DNA of 64,000 nt from Echria macrotheca (lineage: Eukaryota; Ascomycota; Sordariomycetes; Sordariales; Schizotheciaceae): positions 868,001 through 932,000 of the forward strand of contig MU839841.1 of assembly GCA_030411725.1 (NCBI GenBank), in the 5' to 3' direction. The notes beneath the pieces were generated by a model. It did not search any database. It saw only the letters and a list, made by a program, of their open reading frames with translations, and was not told the DNA's origin. Shown piece by piece: positions 1 through 10,637 of this stretch. Each line of letters starts with the position of its first letter. Position 1 is the first letter of the stretch. Position numbers and translations under genes: made by a program.

Positions 1-1090
1 GTCATCAGCTCCACGGATTTCATGTATCTCCGGTCGACGCCTATTCCGCGCGCCCTGGAGTCCATGCAGCAGGCTTTCTCAGCCTTGTATCCCCCCTCGG
101 CGAGGGAGCCAGACTCAACCGGCCGGTTTCCCGCGCCCGTCATCCTGACCCGTGCACCGGGGGACGAGACGCTCTTCCCAAACGACAGCAACTGCCGGAG
201 ATTCGCCCAGCTCTCCCGAGCGTTTGCTCAGCGTGCCGCCGACAGATGGAACGACACAGAGGACATGCACTATCTTAACAAATTGATCGGGAAATGGATG
301 CCCCCAGACCGGCCCCGCGTCGCCGTCGATTCCCGCCCGCGCCTGTCGGGTATCATGGACACCATCAACGCCACCGACGCCCACGGACCGGACACCAAGC
401 TGCCGCCGGAATTCTATGACGCACGCGGCCGGCAAATCATGGAGAAGATCGCCGTCGAGGAGTGGTTTGACGGCTACAAAGAGTCTAAGGAGTACCGGAC
501 GTTGGGAATCGGCGGGCTGTTAGGCGATGTCGTTGAGCGCATGGTTGGTTCCGCCGAGGGCCGTGGCTCTCAAGTCAGGTTTGGCCTCAGCGGGTGTCAC
601 GATACCACACTTGCCGCTGTGCTCGCCAGTCTCGGCGCCTTTGAGACGACCGAGTGGCCGCGCTTCACCAGCCACATCGCCATCGAGATGTTCCGCAAGT
701 CTGACACGGCTGCGGCCGCTACGGGATCATGGTGGGCTTCGATGTTTGGGAAGGCTACTTCGGCGCAGATTGGAAGGAAACCGACGCCCGAACTGACCTT
801 GGTTGAGAAGAAGAAGATGGATGGGTATTATGTGCGGTTACGGTACAACGACGAGCCGGTTACGATACCCGGCTGTAAGCCCAACGGAAAGCATCTCGAG
901 GGCGACGAGTCGTTTTGCACTTTGGTGAGTGGTCCGTATTCGATACTGTAGGATTTAACTGACTCTAATATAGGCTGCTTTCAAGGAGATCGTAGACAAG
1001 TTCACCCCCTTCAACTGGAGGCACCAATGTCATATGAACACTGGCGTCCCGGGGATTCCGCCCGAAGTGCCCGAGCCGGCGGGGCATTGA
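1..1090 (+). CDS. Histidine acid phosphatase family protein, 5'-truncated by the window edge
   Basis: The reading frame is open from base 1, so the N-terminus lies outside the window. Exons: 1-924 and 974-1090. The intron 925-973 starts GTGAGT and ends ATAG in phase 0, and joins to a short last exon ending GVPGIPPEVPEPAGH. Visible family marks are an RSTPIPR segment near the start, like the RxTP substrate loop of histidine phosphatases, and a late GCHDTT motif (bases about 592-609) that matches the conserved His-Asp pair carrying the proton donor. The RHG catalytic motif would lie upstream. The family hydrolyses phosphomonoesters; this lineage resembles lysophosphatidic-acid/acid phosphatases (ACP6-like), so the substrate is not fixed by the sequence. 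The first in-frame ATG is at 22, but coding clearly extends upstream of it. Confidence 0.85.
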
Positions 1091-1340
1091 GGTGCTTGGG
1101 TAATTAATAGGATGGATATCCAGATTGCCATTGAAACAGCGTAATTCTAGCATTAAGGCACTTGGTAATGCGGTAGAGATAGAGGGTAGATACACCAGGA
1201 CAGGTTGTACAATACATGAACCACTCGGAGTGAGCGGAAACCTCGGTTTACACCTCATACTGTTACAGTACCAAAGAACAATGATGTTAATCTCCGCCAA
1301 ACCAATCTTTCCGGACCCCTGCCACTCCCTCCCAGTCTTT

Positions 1341-2150
1341 CTAAACGGCGATCTGATCGTGGTTACCAGAAATAGCCGCCTGCTGCTGTCTCACCTTCTC
1401 CGCCTTGGCCCTCTTCTTCCGCGCCCTCCGGACCTCGAGCTCAACAGCCGCCATCTCCGCGTTCACCGTCGCGAGTCTCGGGATAACATCCTCGACCGAC
1501 TCGACGGCCAACTTTTGAGCCTGCCGAAGGGGCATGGGCGTGAGGATGCCGAACCACCTCAGCGGGTCTTTTGACTTTCTGGTTTGCTGTTTCGGTTCAT
1601 CCTCGCCCCCGGATTGTGACCCGGACTGTGACTGTGACTGTGACTGTGACTGTGACTCGCTACTAGACTCGGACTCAGACTCTGCTTTCTTCTTCTCATC
1701 AGATCCGGATCCGGATCCGGATCTGTTCTGCTCCCCCTTTTCGACTTCTACCTCCTCCTCCGCCCGATAGTCCGAGTCCGAGTCCGAGTCCGAGCCCGAG
1801 CCCGACTTTTCTTTTGACGCCGATGATGGCGATGATGGCGATGATGATGACGATCCGCTCTCAGACTCCGCGGTGGTGGTGGTGGTGGCGGCGTCCCGGT
1901 CGATGATCTCGAAAACGGACTCCCCCGACTTTTCTTGAATGGTAATATTCACCCTCCGGACGGCCTGCATCCGCCCGTCGTAGTAGTCGGCGCCGTACCG
2001 CACGCCCCTCGGCGCGGAAAAGTTGGCCCTGGCGAGGTGGTGGTAGATGGCGCCGTGGAGGTGGGCGAGTTTGGCCTGGAGGGCGACGTATTCATCTAGC
2101 AGGGACAGGTACCGCTCTAGGAGGGTGTCGATGTCTTTTTGTTCATTCAT
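1341..2150 (-). CDS. VMA22: VMA22/CCDC115-like V-ATPase assembly factor
   Basis: Single exon, 269 aa. An in-frame ATG at 2294 exists, but the coiled-coil start typical of the family (LLERYLSLLDEY) follows directly on the ATG at 2150, so that start is preferred. Residues 4-45 are helical, and the conserved C-terminal signature DPLRWFG is at about 195-201, followed by LRQAQ and a basic helical tail. Vma22 works in the ER on assembly of the V-ATPase Vo sector, by family knowledge. Between the two conserved ends, residues 88-192 are an acidic, serine-rich spacer built of SD, SE, SQ and SG dipeptides, encoded by hexanucleotide tandem repeats. That spacer is much larger than the yeast protein would need. 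It is convergent with the acid phosphatase gene. Confidence 0.8.
   Translation of the reverse strand: MNEQKDIDTLLERYLSLLDEYVALQAKLAHLHGAIYHHLARANFSAPRGVRYGADYYDGRMQAVRRVNITIQEKSGESVFEIIDRDAATTTTTAESESGSSSSSPSSPSSASKEKSGSGSDSDSDSDYRAEEEVEVEKGEQNRSGSGSGSDEKKKAESESESSSESQSQSQSQSQSGSQSGGEDEPKQQTRKSKDPLRWFGILTPMPLRQAQKLAVESVEDVIPRLATVNAEMAAVELEVRRARKKRAKAEKVRQQQAAISGNHDQIAV
1624..1657. repeat. GACTGT hexamer microsatellite inside VMA22
   Basis: Five GACTGT copies plus a partial sixth. Read on the minus strand it codes for the (SQ)n stretch of the VMA22 spacer. Shorter TCCGAG and CCGGAT runs nearby code for SD and SG repeats. Confidence 0.9.
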
Positions 2151-4866
2151 GTTTTTTTCTCGTTGCCCGGTGTTGTCGGTCGTTGAGATTTCATCAGGTG
2201 TGTTTTGTGGGGGCCAAACGTCGCAAACAAGGCTGAGTGTGAGGTGAGTTGAGGTTTGGGGGCGGATCGGGTTCTTCCGTTTCTCTCTCAACATCTCTTC
2301 CCGCTTTTTTGCTTTTTTGAACGGAGTAGCTAAACCCTGCTCAGTGTGGGCTGCTGGGGTCAGTGCTCTTCTTTTTATTCTTCTTCTCCTGTAATGTGAC
2401 GCAATCAGGATTCATGAATCGCTCTTTTGAAGAATTGAACGTTTTTGGCGTCTTACTCAGCCCCTCACTCAACCGACATTTTGTTCTTCTTTTTGGTGGG
2501 GTGAGTTTGGACGTCCCCTAGATAACCTGCCTATTTTTTGTGCAGCTCTTTTTAATTCGACTGATGAACGATACGTAACTAGCAACTAGGCTGCCAAGAA
2601 TGTCCGGCGGCCGGGTCATCAGCTGTCTGCAGCCGCAATCTAAAACTCACCGGACACAGCATCAATGAGCTGGGACCAACAGCATGCGCCGCTGCAGTGG
2701 TTATGTATTTTGCGATCCTCAGCCTGGGGCCCATCTTCAGCACCGATGGCGCAACCCTGGCTGCTCGCTCCCCCTCTTTTGCCGCTCCTTCACCGGTGTC
2801 GAGGGGCACGATGACCGAGAGGAAAAGAGACCCCGCACGAGTTTGGACGACGGCCAGTTTCAGACTCGTGTCTCGAGTCTGCTTGCTTTGAGCGTAGCGT
2901 AGTTTGCTAGCGTCGTCAACCAGTGCTTGTCTTTTGGATCACCAATGTTGGCTCCGTCTGGGATGCCAGTACGTAGTATTCTTCGAGGAAGAATCGGTAT
3001 CCGGGAGGGGATCACCGTCCGGGGTAGTCGTCGTTGCCCTTGCTCGTGACCACGGCCGCTGCTGATGCTCTATGCGCATCAGAGAGCACCAGCAAGGAGC
3101 GGACAGCATCTGCCGTGGCGGCAAACATGGTGCTTGGGGAGATCCCAAACACTTCGCCCGGCCGCCGTGCAGCGAGGTTGGACGATTGTTGCATGAGATC
3201 GGCAGCACAGAGAGGGAAGCAGAGGAGCAAGCAGGAGTGCAGACAGGCTAATAAAGCCGGATATTGGACAGGGTTTCTGGCTGGTCGAAGCCGGATCGAA
3301 GCATGAAGAGAAGCATGCAAGTACCCTCGTCCCGATATCCTTTTTTGGAGTTTTCATTGGAAACGAGAGAAAAGGCCGCTCTGTGCCAATGGACTTTTCC
3401 TGTCGGGGTCTTTTGGACAGAGCAGAGACAGGCTCAGCACATGTCCGGCAGCACCTGCCTTGTCAGGCGAGGTTTAGTTATGTACTTGACAACTAAGGTA
3501 GGACTCTGTGTAGGACTTGGCACGTCCTGACCTGTGTCGACCCGTCAAGTTTTCGTCTTCAGGCACCTCACTGCCTGGCGTAAATCATGAAGTTGACATG
3601 ACTGTCAGAATCAGGTGCCATGCAGTTGAAAAGCTCAATTGGGTCGATGGTTGGTCTTTCGGAGCACGGATCCCAGTTCCAGGCCCTCCTTCATGCGAGG
3701 CGTCGTGAGACATTCCCATCACCACGACCCAAGCGGGTCGCACCAGATACCTTCAATTTCTCTGCAGCGGAAATAGAGCTCCCCGGTTGGCTTGCGGCAG
3801 CACCGACGAGCCAGCAGTTCGTCCCAGAGCGAACCGTTGCGGAGCTGCTAACACTGAGTGGCTAACTCTAGTCAAAACTAAAAAGAGGGACAGAGCAGGT
3901 TCGCTATATCTGGGTCCGGCTAGTTTAGCGGGCTTGGTGATTGCGCCGACATTTCAACATACACTAAGGTACCTATAGTTTCAAATTCCATCCAAAGTCA
4001 AATTGACCTGCGACGAAAATCGGAGAGAAGCAATATGCTCTCTCATTTCCATGCTCTGTCTCTCTCATATGCCACTGCCCGCATCCCGCTCGCCGTCAAA
4101 CACGCTTGTGATGCAGTGTGGTTGCTCTTGGGACCTGCGAACCAGGGTAAAGTTACCAGACGCTTGTATTCGCGTGTATCGTACTGTATTCGATAGTTGG
4201 CTGGGCTGAACCTCCAGGTTGCGGTGCCAAAGAGCCAGCGAATGGGTACCGAAAGAGGCGAGCTGCGATTGGAGGCTGGGCCATGTCGCACCCTGTTAAA
4301 GAGCGTAAACTCCATCGCCAACGGGCTCTGCTTGGCCTCTCTCTGCCAGGTTTCCCCAAGCTCCCCGTAATCTTACGAGGCTGCTGTCCCAGTTGCCAAA
4401 CAAAAGCACCACCACGCCCCTGATTCCCACGGCCCGCCTCGCTTTTCCTCCCCATTGCCCGACCGCGTTTTCTTGACTGCACCGCCGGCCAGCGCCTTGG
4501 CCCCGTCTTTTCTTTTGACGCTTTTCCGAGCGACCCTCCGACCGCCTTTCCGTGCTCGTTTTCGTCGCAAGACACCCACCCGCCTGGCCATCTCCGACAA
4601 CCCTGTTCGTCATCACACCTCCCGCTTCATTCAAACTCACGACCTCGCCTACCACCACGTCCTTCTCGCAAACCCCATTCCTACGGCTGCCTGGCAATCC
4701 ACAACTCCACCTTTGACCACTGTCCACGATTGAATTGCCGATAGATTGCTACACCCGCGATAACAGCAACGCAGTCCGATTCGGTGCCGCCCCTTCTCCC
4801 TCGAAACCGCCCGATATATCCATCGTGATCACAGCCGGCACGCCTGCTCGTTCGGCGTAGCAGAAA
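2151..4866. other. Divergent intergenic region between VMA22 and cdc42
   Basis: No convincing gene in 2.7 kb; the open frames are short and lack domain-like composition. The distal part (4286-4866) is pyrimidine-rich and contains no ATG at all, as expected for the transcribed 5' leader of cdc42. An AGGTACCTA palindrome lies at 3967-3975. Nothing else recognised. Confidence 0.6.
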
Positions 4867-5788
4867 ATGGTGCTCGGAACCATCAAGTTCGTCAGCCCTG
4901 TCCCTTCGCCCCTGTCTAGCCATTGTTGCACTCTTATCTGCGCTGCACTCGCTGCAAATACAATTCGATTGCCCGCCAAGGCAACCATATGCCCCCGAGA
5001 TGTGTTCCAGAACCCTCCCTGCTTGACGCGTTCTCAAGTCGCGTCAATGACGTCTCAAACACATTCCACTCCTCGATTCTGGCTGCTAACGAATGCACGG
5101 ATAGATGCGTTGTCGTCGGGGACGGTGCCGTTGGAAAGACATGTCTTCTCATCAGCTACACCACCAATAAGTTCCCCTCTGAGTATGTGCCGACGGTCTT
5201 TGACAACTATGCCGTCACAGTTATGTAAGTTCTTTCTGTCCACATATTTGTCGCCGAGGATCAAAGCCTTGCTGACCTTGTCGTCGCCGACCAGGATCGG
5301 TGATGAGCCGTATACACTCGGACTGTTCGATACCGCCGGACAAGAAGATTACGATCGTTTGCGACCCCTGTCATACCCACAGACCGATGTGTTCCTCGTG
5401 TGCTTCAGCGTCACATCCCCAGCCTCGTTCGAGAACGTTCGCGAGAAGTGGTTCCCAGAAGTCCACCACCACTGCCCCGGCGTCCCCTGCCTCATTGTCG
5501 GCACCCAGGTCGATTTGCGGGATGACCCCCAGGTGCGGGATAAGCTAGCCAAGCAGAAGATGTCGCCGGTACGGAAAGAGGATGGAGAGCGGATGGCGAA
5601 AGAGCTGGGTGCGGTCAAGTACGTTGAGTGCAGTGCGTTGACACAGTACAAGCTGAAGGACGTGTTTGACGAGGTATGTGATGATCAGGGAATATGCGGA
5701 AAGGAACTAACACAAGGAACAGGCCATTGTTGCTGCGTTAGAACCGCCTCAACAAAAGAAGAAGAAGTCCCATTGCCGGATTCTTTGA
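4867..5788 (+). CDS. cdc42: Cdc42 Rho-family GTPase
   Basis: Four exons: 4867-4886, 5105-5224, 5295-5673, 5723-5788. The first intron has donor GTTCGT and a GCTAAC branch site; exon 1 codes for only MVLGTIK. Hallmarks are the P-loop GDGAVGKT, effector loop YVPTVFDNYAV, switch II DTAGQEDYDRLRP, base-recognition GTQVDLRDD and ECSALTQ. The fixed Cdc42 residues around SYPQTDVFLVCFSVTSP distinguish it from Rac and Rho1. The tail is a KKKK polybasic run followed by SHCRIL, a CAAX box with final Leu, predicting geranylgeranylation. It controls polarity and hyphal tip growth through PAK kinases, formins and the exocyst, by family knowledge. The CRIL box differs from the CLVL ending I recall for related fungi. 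Confidence 0.97.
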
Positions 5789-6504
5789 TTCCGCTGCGAT
5801 TCGTTGATTCCTTCTCGGCGCCTTCTCGACGGAGACGGTTCTACGATTTTGTGTAACCGGGGATCTTTTGGCTGCCGATGCTGCATAGGAACAGAAAACC
5901 GAGAGTGTCGGGTGGTAGGGGTGAAAGACGAAGGCAAGAGGGTGGTTGAAGCGGGAGGCACAGATTTGGGCAGCTATCTACCAAGGGCATCTCGGTTTCT
6001 GGTTTCCGATTCAGCCTTTTCAGACTTGGAGGCTTTTTTACTCTAGGGAGTTTGTTTTAGAGAAGTGAGAGAAAGCACACCAGTTGACCCAGAATCACAA
6101 GTCAAAACAGCAATGGTTCTTTTCAAGTTGAGGCTGGGATGAAGAAGCTTGCTGGGTCTCGACAGGAGTGGATTGCTAGGTGTTTACTTTCCTTTCCCCT
6201 TTTCGCCTCTGCGGCCGGTGGTCTACTTAGGCTGGTCTGTGGTTGGATGGATAAGCACAGGCATCTAACTGGCTCTCACTTTTCATAACAAGCTTCTTGA
6301 CTAGGCGATGCAGGAATTCTTTAGCTCTCTTGACTCTGGGCTCGTTTCTGCTCTGTTGGTTTTTCATAGGACATAGTATGGCGATGGGGCGTAGATTCTC
6401 TGAATTCAAACTCTCTTTCTCTTGAACCCCCCCTTGGAGAACGGCTGACCGACAGGACTGATTACACGCTCAATCTCGATGACAAGAATACACATTTCGG
6501 GGGA
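5789..6504. other. Convergent 3' regions of cdc42 and the agmatinase gene
   Basis: 716 bp between two convergent stop codons. No supported gene; probably 3' untranslated sequence of both neighbours. Confidence 0.6.
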
Positions 6505-7837
6505 CTAAAGCTCATCCTTCCCTTCCTCGCCTACCCTGCCCTTTGTCTCTGTCCTACCCATCCCCTCCCTTCCCTTCTTAACCATCGAGCTCAGAATCTC
6601 ATACACAACCTGGGCCGCAGCCAAGGCCGTCTCCTCGCCTCGTCCCTGATACGCCGGCGCGACCTCGACGACGTCAGCCCCGACGATATTCAAACTCTCG
6701 ATGCCGCGGAGGATGCGGATCAGCTCACGGGTTGTCCAGCCGCCTGGCTCGGGCGTGCCCGTCCCCGGAGCAAACGCCGGATCGAGCACGTCAATGTCGA
6801 CCGAGAGGTAGACCGGATCTTCGGGGGAGGAGGAGGAGAATGCGTCGAGAATGGACGAGATGATCCCCGACACGCCGACGTCGTCGATCTCGTCGGCAGG
6901 GATGCGGAGCCAGTTTTGTGAGGTGTCGTCGAGGTTGTCGGACTCGTCGGTCCCGGACAGGCGGGTGCGCAGGCCGGCGTGGACGGAGGGGTTATTACCA
7001 CCGGTGGAAGAGTTGGGGAGGAGGCCCTCGGCCGCGGCGAGCCAGAACATGGAGCCGTGGTTGAAGTTCGACTGGGGGGACGACCAGGCGGTGGGGTATT
7101 TTGCTGGGTGCCAGGTGTCGAGGTGGGCGTCGAAGTGGAGGACGCGGATGGGCCGGTTGTGGATGGCGTTGAGGGCGCGCAGGGCGGGAAGGGCGAGGCT
7201 GTGGTCGCCGCCGAGGGTGATTAGGCGTGGTTTCGGAGCCAGTTTGGAGACGGTGGGACGGCTGCCGAGCTCGGTGAAGGCGGCGGTCATTTGGGACAGG
7301 GCGATGGCGTTGTCTATGGGCGTGATGGGGATGTCGCCGCAGTCGAGGATGGTGGCCCAGTCCTGGTAGGGGTTTATGCCGGCGCGGGGGTTGTAGGCGC
7401 GGAAGGAGGTTTGGCGGCTCGAGGCTTGACGGATGGCTCGGGGGCCGAAGCGGGCGCCTACATGGTGTTAGGGGGGCAGGGGGCAAGGAGAGGGAAGGGG
7501 GGGTAGGGTACCGGGCCTGTAGCTCGTGGCCGTGTCAAAGGGGGCTCCGATGATGGCGATGTCGAAGAGCTCACTTGGGGTCGTGAGACACTTGACATAC
7601 CGGAGATGTGCGAAGGAGCCTATGCCGGAGAAGGACCACTTGATTAGGCGGGTTGATGGCTGCTGCGGCGAAAGGGGTGAAGGGTCATGGATGTACCTCG
7701 AAGCCCCATTTTCTCTCTAGCTCGGCCAGCTCTTCCGGGGTGAAGTCTGGCTTGTTATGGTCATGGTCTGCGCATCCATACACCCTATGCCCGAGGTAGG
7801 CGGCGGCTGCCAGGGTTGAGACGAGGGGTAGCTTCAT
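6505..7837 (-). CDS. Secreted agmatinase-family ureohydrolase
   Basis: Three exons on the minus strand: 7837-7697, 7638-7512, 7457-6505; 406 aa. The introns are short, with GTACAT and GTACCC donors. Residues 1-21 form a signal peptide (MKLPLVSTLAAAAYLG core, small residues before Cys22). The arginase/agmatinase metal-binding motifs are intact: GGDHS (His175), DAHLD (Asp199, His201, Asp203) and SVDIDVLDP with the following GTGTPEPGG. The segments GAPFDTATSYRPG and RFGPRAIR are typical of agmatinase rather than arginase. The family uses a binuclear Mn centre to hydrolyse agmatine or a related guanidino compound to urea. The signal peptide implies action in the secretory path, vacuole or outside the cell. 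The exact substrate cannot be told from the sequence. An alternative start at 7290 would drop the N-terminal substrate loop and is rejected. Confidence 0.9.
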
Positions 7838-7936
7838 GGCGAACTAAGGATCAGGTTCTACAAGAGATACGACAAAGAGTCTCTAGAAGAACCAGGAAAC
7901 AACACAAGCGCTGATAAACCGAGCATAGAAGACTGC

Positions 7937-7942
7937 TATATA
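7937..7942 (-). promoter_or_regulatory. Candidate TATA box of the agmatinase gene
   Basis: TATATA about 100 nt upstream of the agmatinase ATG at 7837, in a spacing compatible with a fungal core promoter. Judged from position and sequence only. Confidence 0.4.
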
Positions 7943-7961
7943 CTCTACTCGAGTCGCGAGG

Positions 7962-7977
7962 CCTCCCACACGGGAGG
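7962..7977. promoter_or_regulatory. CCTCCC-N4-GGGAGG inverted repeat upstream of the agmatinase TATA element
   Basis: A perfect six-base inverted repeat with a four-base spacer (ACAC), about 130 nt upstream of the start codon and just behind the TATA candidate. It has the geometry of a site for a dimeric regulator. No specific factor is recognised. Confidence 0.35.
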
Positions 7978-8695
7978 TGGTGTCTGTATAAGCGGCTATG
8001 AGAGATATTCTGCTGTGATATGCAGTCGGACTGCATATGTCAAGCCGTTGCGGGGACTCTGCAACCCCTATTGGAGTTTCCCCTTTTGTCCAAACAATCG
8101 ATATTCATATCCATGTACAACATCTCGATGTTTGTTTGGATGTGTACTCTGTGAGCCGGAATACCGGGTTTGGCTACTTTGTAGATACGAGGTCTTTCCC
8201 TCATCTCTTGAACTTCACTCTCAGCTTTGACTTGTTTGTCTGAACATTTGGCTGGATAAAATCGGGGGACTAGAGAATTGGGACCAAGAGAGGGGACTCA
8301 CTCGAGCACAAATGTTCTCGAGGAGGTCGTCAGTTGTCATGGCTCTTGGCGGGTTAACGGATAGGTGTAAAGAAACCAGAAGTGTAGTAGCACTCTTTCC
8401 ATAGACCTCCATCAGCACCTACCACTAGCTCTAGGCCCTGCCTTAGGAGCTCTCAACCACCATGACGGGAGCTTGTTTGAATGAATAAGGGGCTGAACAG
8501 GGTTAGGGTTGAGTACTGTTGATGAGAGCAGCGCTTACAACTTGGCGTATTCAGCTTGAATCCGATATTGATGGTGAAGAATAGTTCCAGCGTGCTTATC
8601 TCTGTGGTATCGCCCGCCCAGACCACCTTGCTATCAACTGCGCTCAGGGGCAGAGGATAAGTGTGGCCGGGTTTTACCTTGTGTCGCAGCTCGCG

Positions 8696-8702
8696 TGAGT
8701 CA
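8696..8702 (+). promoter_or_regulatory. TGAGTCA, candidate CPC1/Gcn4 site of the AsnRS gene
   Basis: A perfect bZIP core heptamer 140 nt upstream of the AsnRS start. Aminoacyl-tRNA synthetase genes are known targets of cross-pathway (general amino-acid) control in ascomycetes, so position and target class agree. Confidence 0.5.
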
Positions 8703-8841
8703 CCGAAGTCGCTCTCGACTGCCCCGCCAACATTTATTCTGCTGGACCCCGCCATCGACTCACCACCCCTCCAAAGCCCAACCAATTTTCCAGGCGCAAC
8801 CCATAAATCTTGCCATTGACTGCCAAACACAGCAATTCACC

Positions 8842-10637
8842 ATGGCGAGCACGCAGGACCTTGCAGAGCGTCCCAAGGCCGACACAAAGGTCTACATTGA
8901 CCCCAACGTCGGCAAGGACGACGAATCCGCAGATGGCTCCGAATCCAAGCCCTACCAGTCCCTCTACCACGCCCTCCTCCAGTACCTCGATAAGCCCGCC
9001 CCAGAGTATCTCACCCGTGTAGCCCCCAAGGAAGGCTCCTCGGATGGCCCTACCTGGGAACCACCTGCCAAGAGCGCCCTGAAGAAGGCGGTCGGGCGCG
9101 TTGACGCCCACAAGAAGAAGCTGGCCAAGGAGCAGCAGGCCGCCAATAAGGACGAGGAAGAGCGGCAGCGGCGCCTCAAGAACCTCGAGGAATCCAAGAA
9201 GATTGTCCTCAAGGAGGACCCGTCCCTGCCGCCCGCAGTTCGGATCAAGCTCAACAACAAGTCGGTCGAACTCGGCGAGGAAGGCAAGAAGGGCACCCGA
9301 GTCAAGGTCTACGGCCGTATTCTCAACTTCCGTGCGCAAAAGAGCGCAACCTTTATCGACCTCAAGGATGGGTACGGGGTCTTGCAGTGCGTCATTCCGG
9401 CGGGCGACTTGACAAAGACGTACGATGCCTTGACGTTTGCCCAGGAAACCGCCCTCGTGTTGTATGGCGAATTGAAGAAGGTGCCACCAACACAGAAGGC
9501 ACCAGACAACCGGGAACTCCATGTCGACTACTACAAGGTCCTCGGCAGCGCACCGAGTGACCTGGAGGCCATCTCCAACAAGGTCTCGAGACAGCAAGAC
9601 CCATGGGATGCCCAGATGCTCGACAACAGGCACCTGGTTCTCCGTGGTGAGAACGCTTCCGCAGTCATGAAGCTCCGTGAGGCGGTTGAGATGGCGTTTG
9701 TCGATACCTACCGCGAGATGGAGTTCCGCAAGGTGTCGCCGCCCGCCATGGTGCAGACCCAAGTCGAGGGTGGCAGCACACTGTTCAAGTACGACTACTA
9801 CGGCGAAGAAGCTTACCTCACCCAATCGAGCCAGCTGTATCTCGAGACCGTCATGCAATCACTCGGCAATGTCTGGTGTTTGGAGAAATCCTTCCGTGCC
9901 GAGAAGTCGCTGACACGACGTCACTTGTCGGAATACACGCACATTGAGGCTGAGATGGACTTTATCGAGTTTGACGACCTTCTCGAACATCTGGAGGAGA
10001 TTATCTCGCGTGTTGTCGACAAGGTCCTGGAGAACCCCGTCTCGGCTGAGTACATCAAGCTTCTCAACCCCGGCTTCCAGAAGCCCTCGCGGCCATTTAT
10101 GCGCATGAAGTATGCGGATGCTATCGAGTGGCTCAACAAGCAGGACCCGCCAATTCTCAACGAAGAGGGCAACCTCCATGCCTTTGGCGACGACATTGCG
10201 GAGGCTGCCGAGCGCAGAATGACGGATATTATCAACCGTCCCATCTTCCTCACGCACTTCCCGGTTGAGATCAAGGCGTTCTACATGAAGAAGGATCCCA
10301 ACGATCTCCGGGTCACTGAAAGCGTCGATGTTCTCATGCCGGGCGTTGGTGAGATTGTTGGCGGCTCCATGAGAATGGACGACTATGACGAGCTAATTGA
10401 GGCGTACAAGAAGAACGGTATGTGTCTGACCGAAAGGTGTCGAGTTCTATGCTGATAAGTGTGATAGGCATTGGCCATGAGCCTTACTACTGGTACACGG
10501 ACCAGCGCAAGTATGGTTCCAGCCCTCACGGCGGATACGGGTTGGGTCTGGAGCGTTTCCTTGCTTGGATGGCCAACCGTCACACTGTGCGCGAGACGTG
10601 CTTGTATCCTCGTTTTATGGGTCGCTGCAAGCCCTAG
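8842..10637 (+). CDS. DED81: Cytosolic asparaginyl-tRNA synthetase
   Basis: Two exons, 8842-10417 and 10468-10637, 581 aa; the intron 10418-10467 has a GTATGT donor and GATAG acceptor. The start has a CACCATGG context and removes a spurious 49-residue upstream extension. The N-terminal KVYIDPNVGKDD...GSESKPY segment is the eukaryotic AsnRS extension, followed by a charged helix (about 75-120). The OB-fold anticodon domain begins around RVKVYGRILNFRAQKS, and the class II catalytic domain carries motif 2 (FRAEKSLTRRHLSEYTHIEAEM region) and motif 3 (YGLGLERFLAW). LMPGVGEIVGGSMRM separates AsnRS from AspRS. It charges tRNA-Asn with Asn in the cytosol. No mitochondrial presequence is evident. Confidence 0.96.

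Larger units (their letters stand above)
7838..8841. other. Divergent promoter region, agmatinase / AsnRS
   Basis: No gene. Holds a TATA-like element and a GC-rich inverted repeat on the agmatinase side (listed separately), one TGATAA GATA-factor site at 7912-7917, and a Gcn4/CPC1 heptamer on the AsnRS side. Confidence 0.6.

Noticed and set aside
8453..8830. 125-aa minus-strand ORF just upstream of AsnRS
   Set aside because: No motif; lies in the divergent promoter and overlaps the CPC1 site.
8734..9858. Long minus-strand ORF (374 aa) opposite the AsnRS gene
   Set aside because: It is the antisense shadow of a strongly conserved coding exon and has no recognisable motif.
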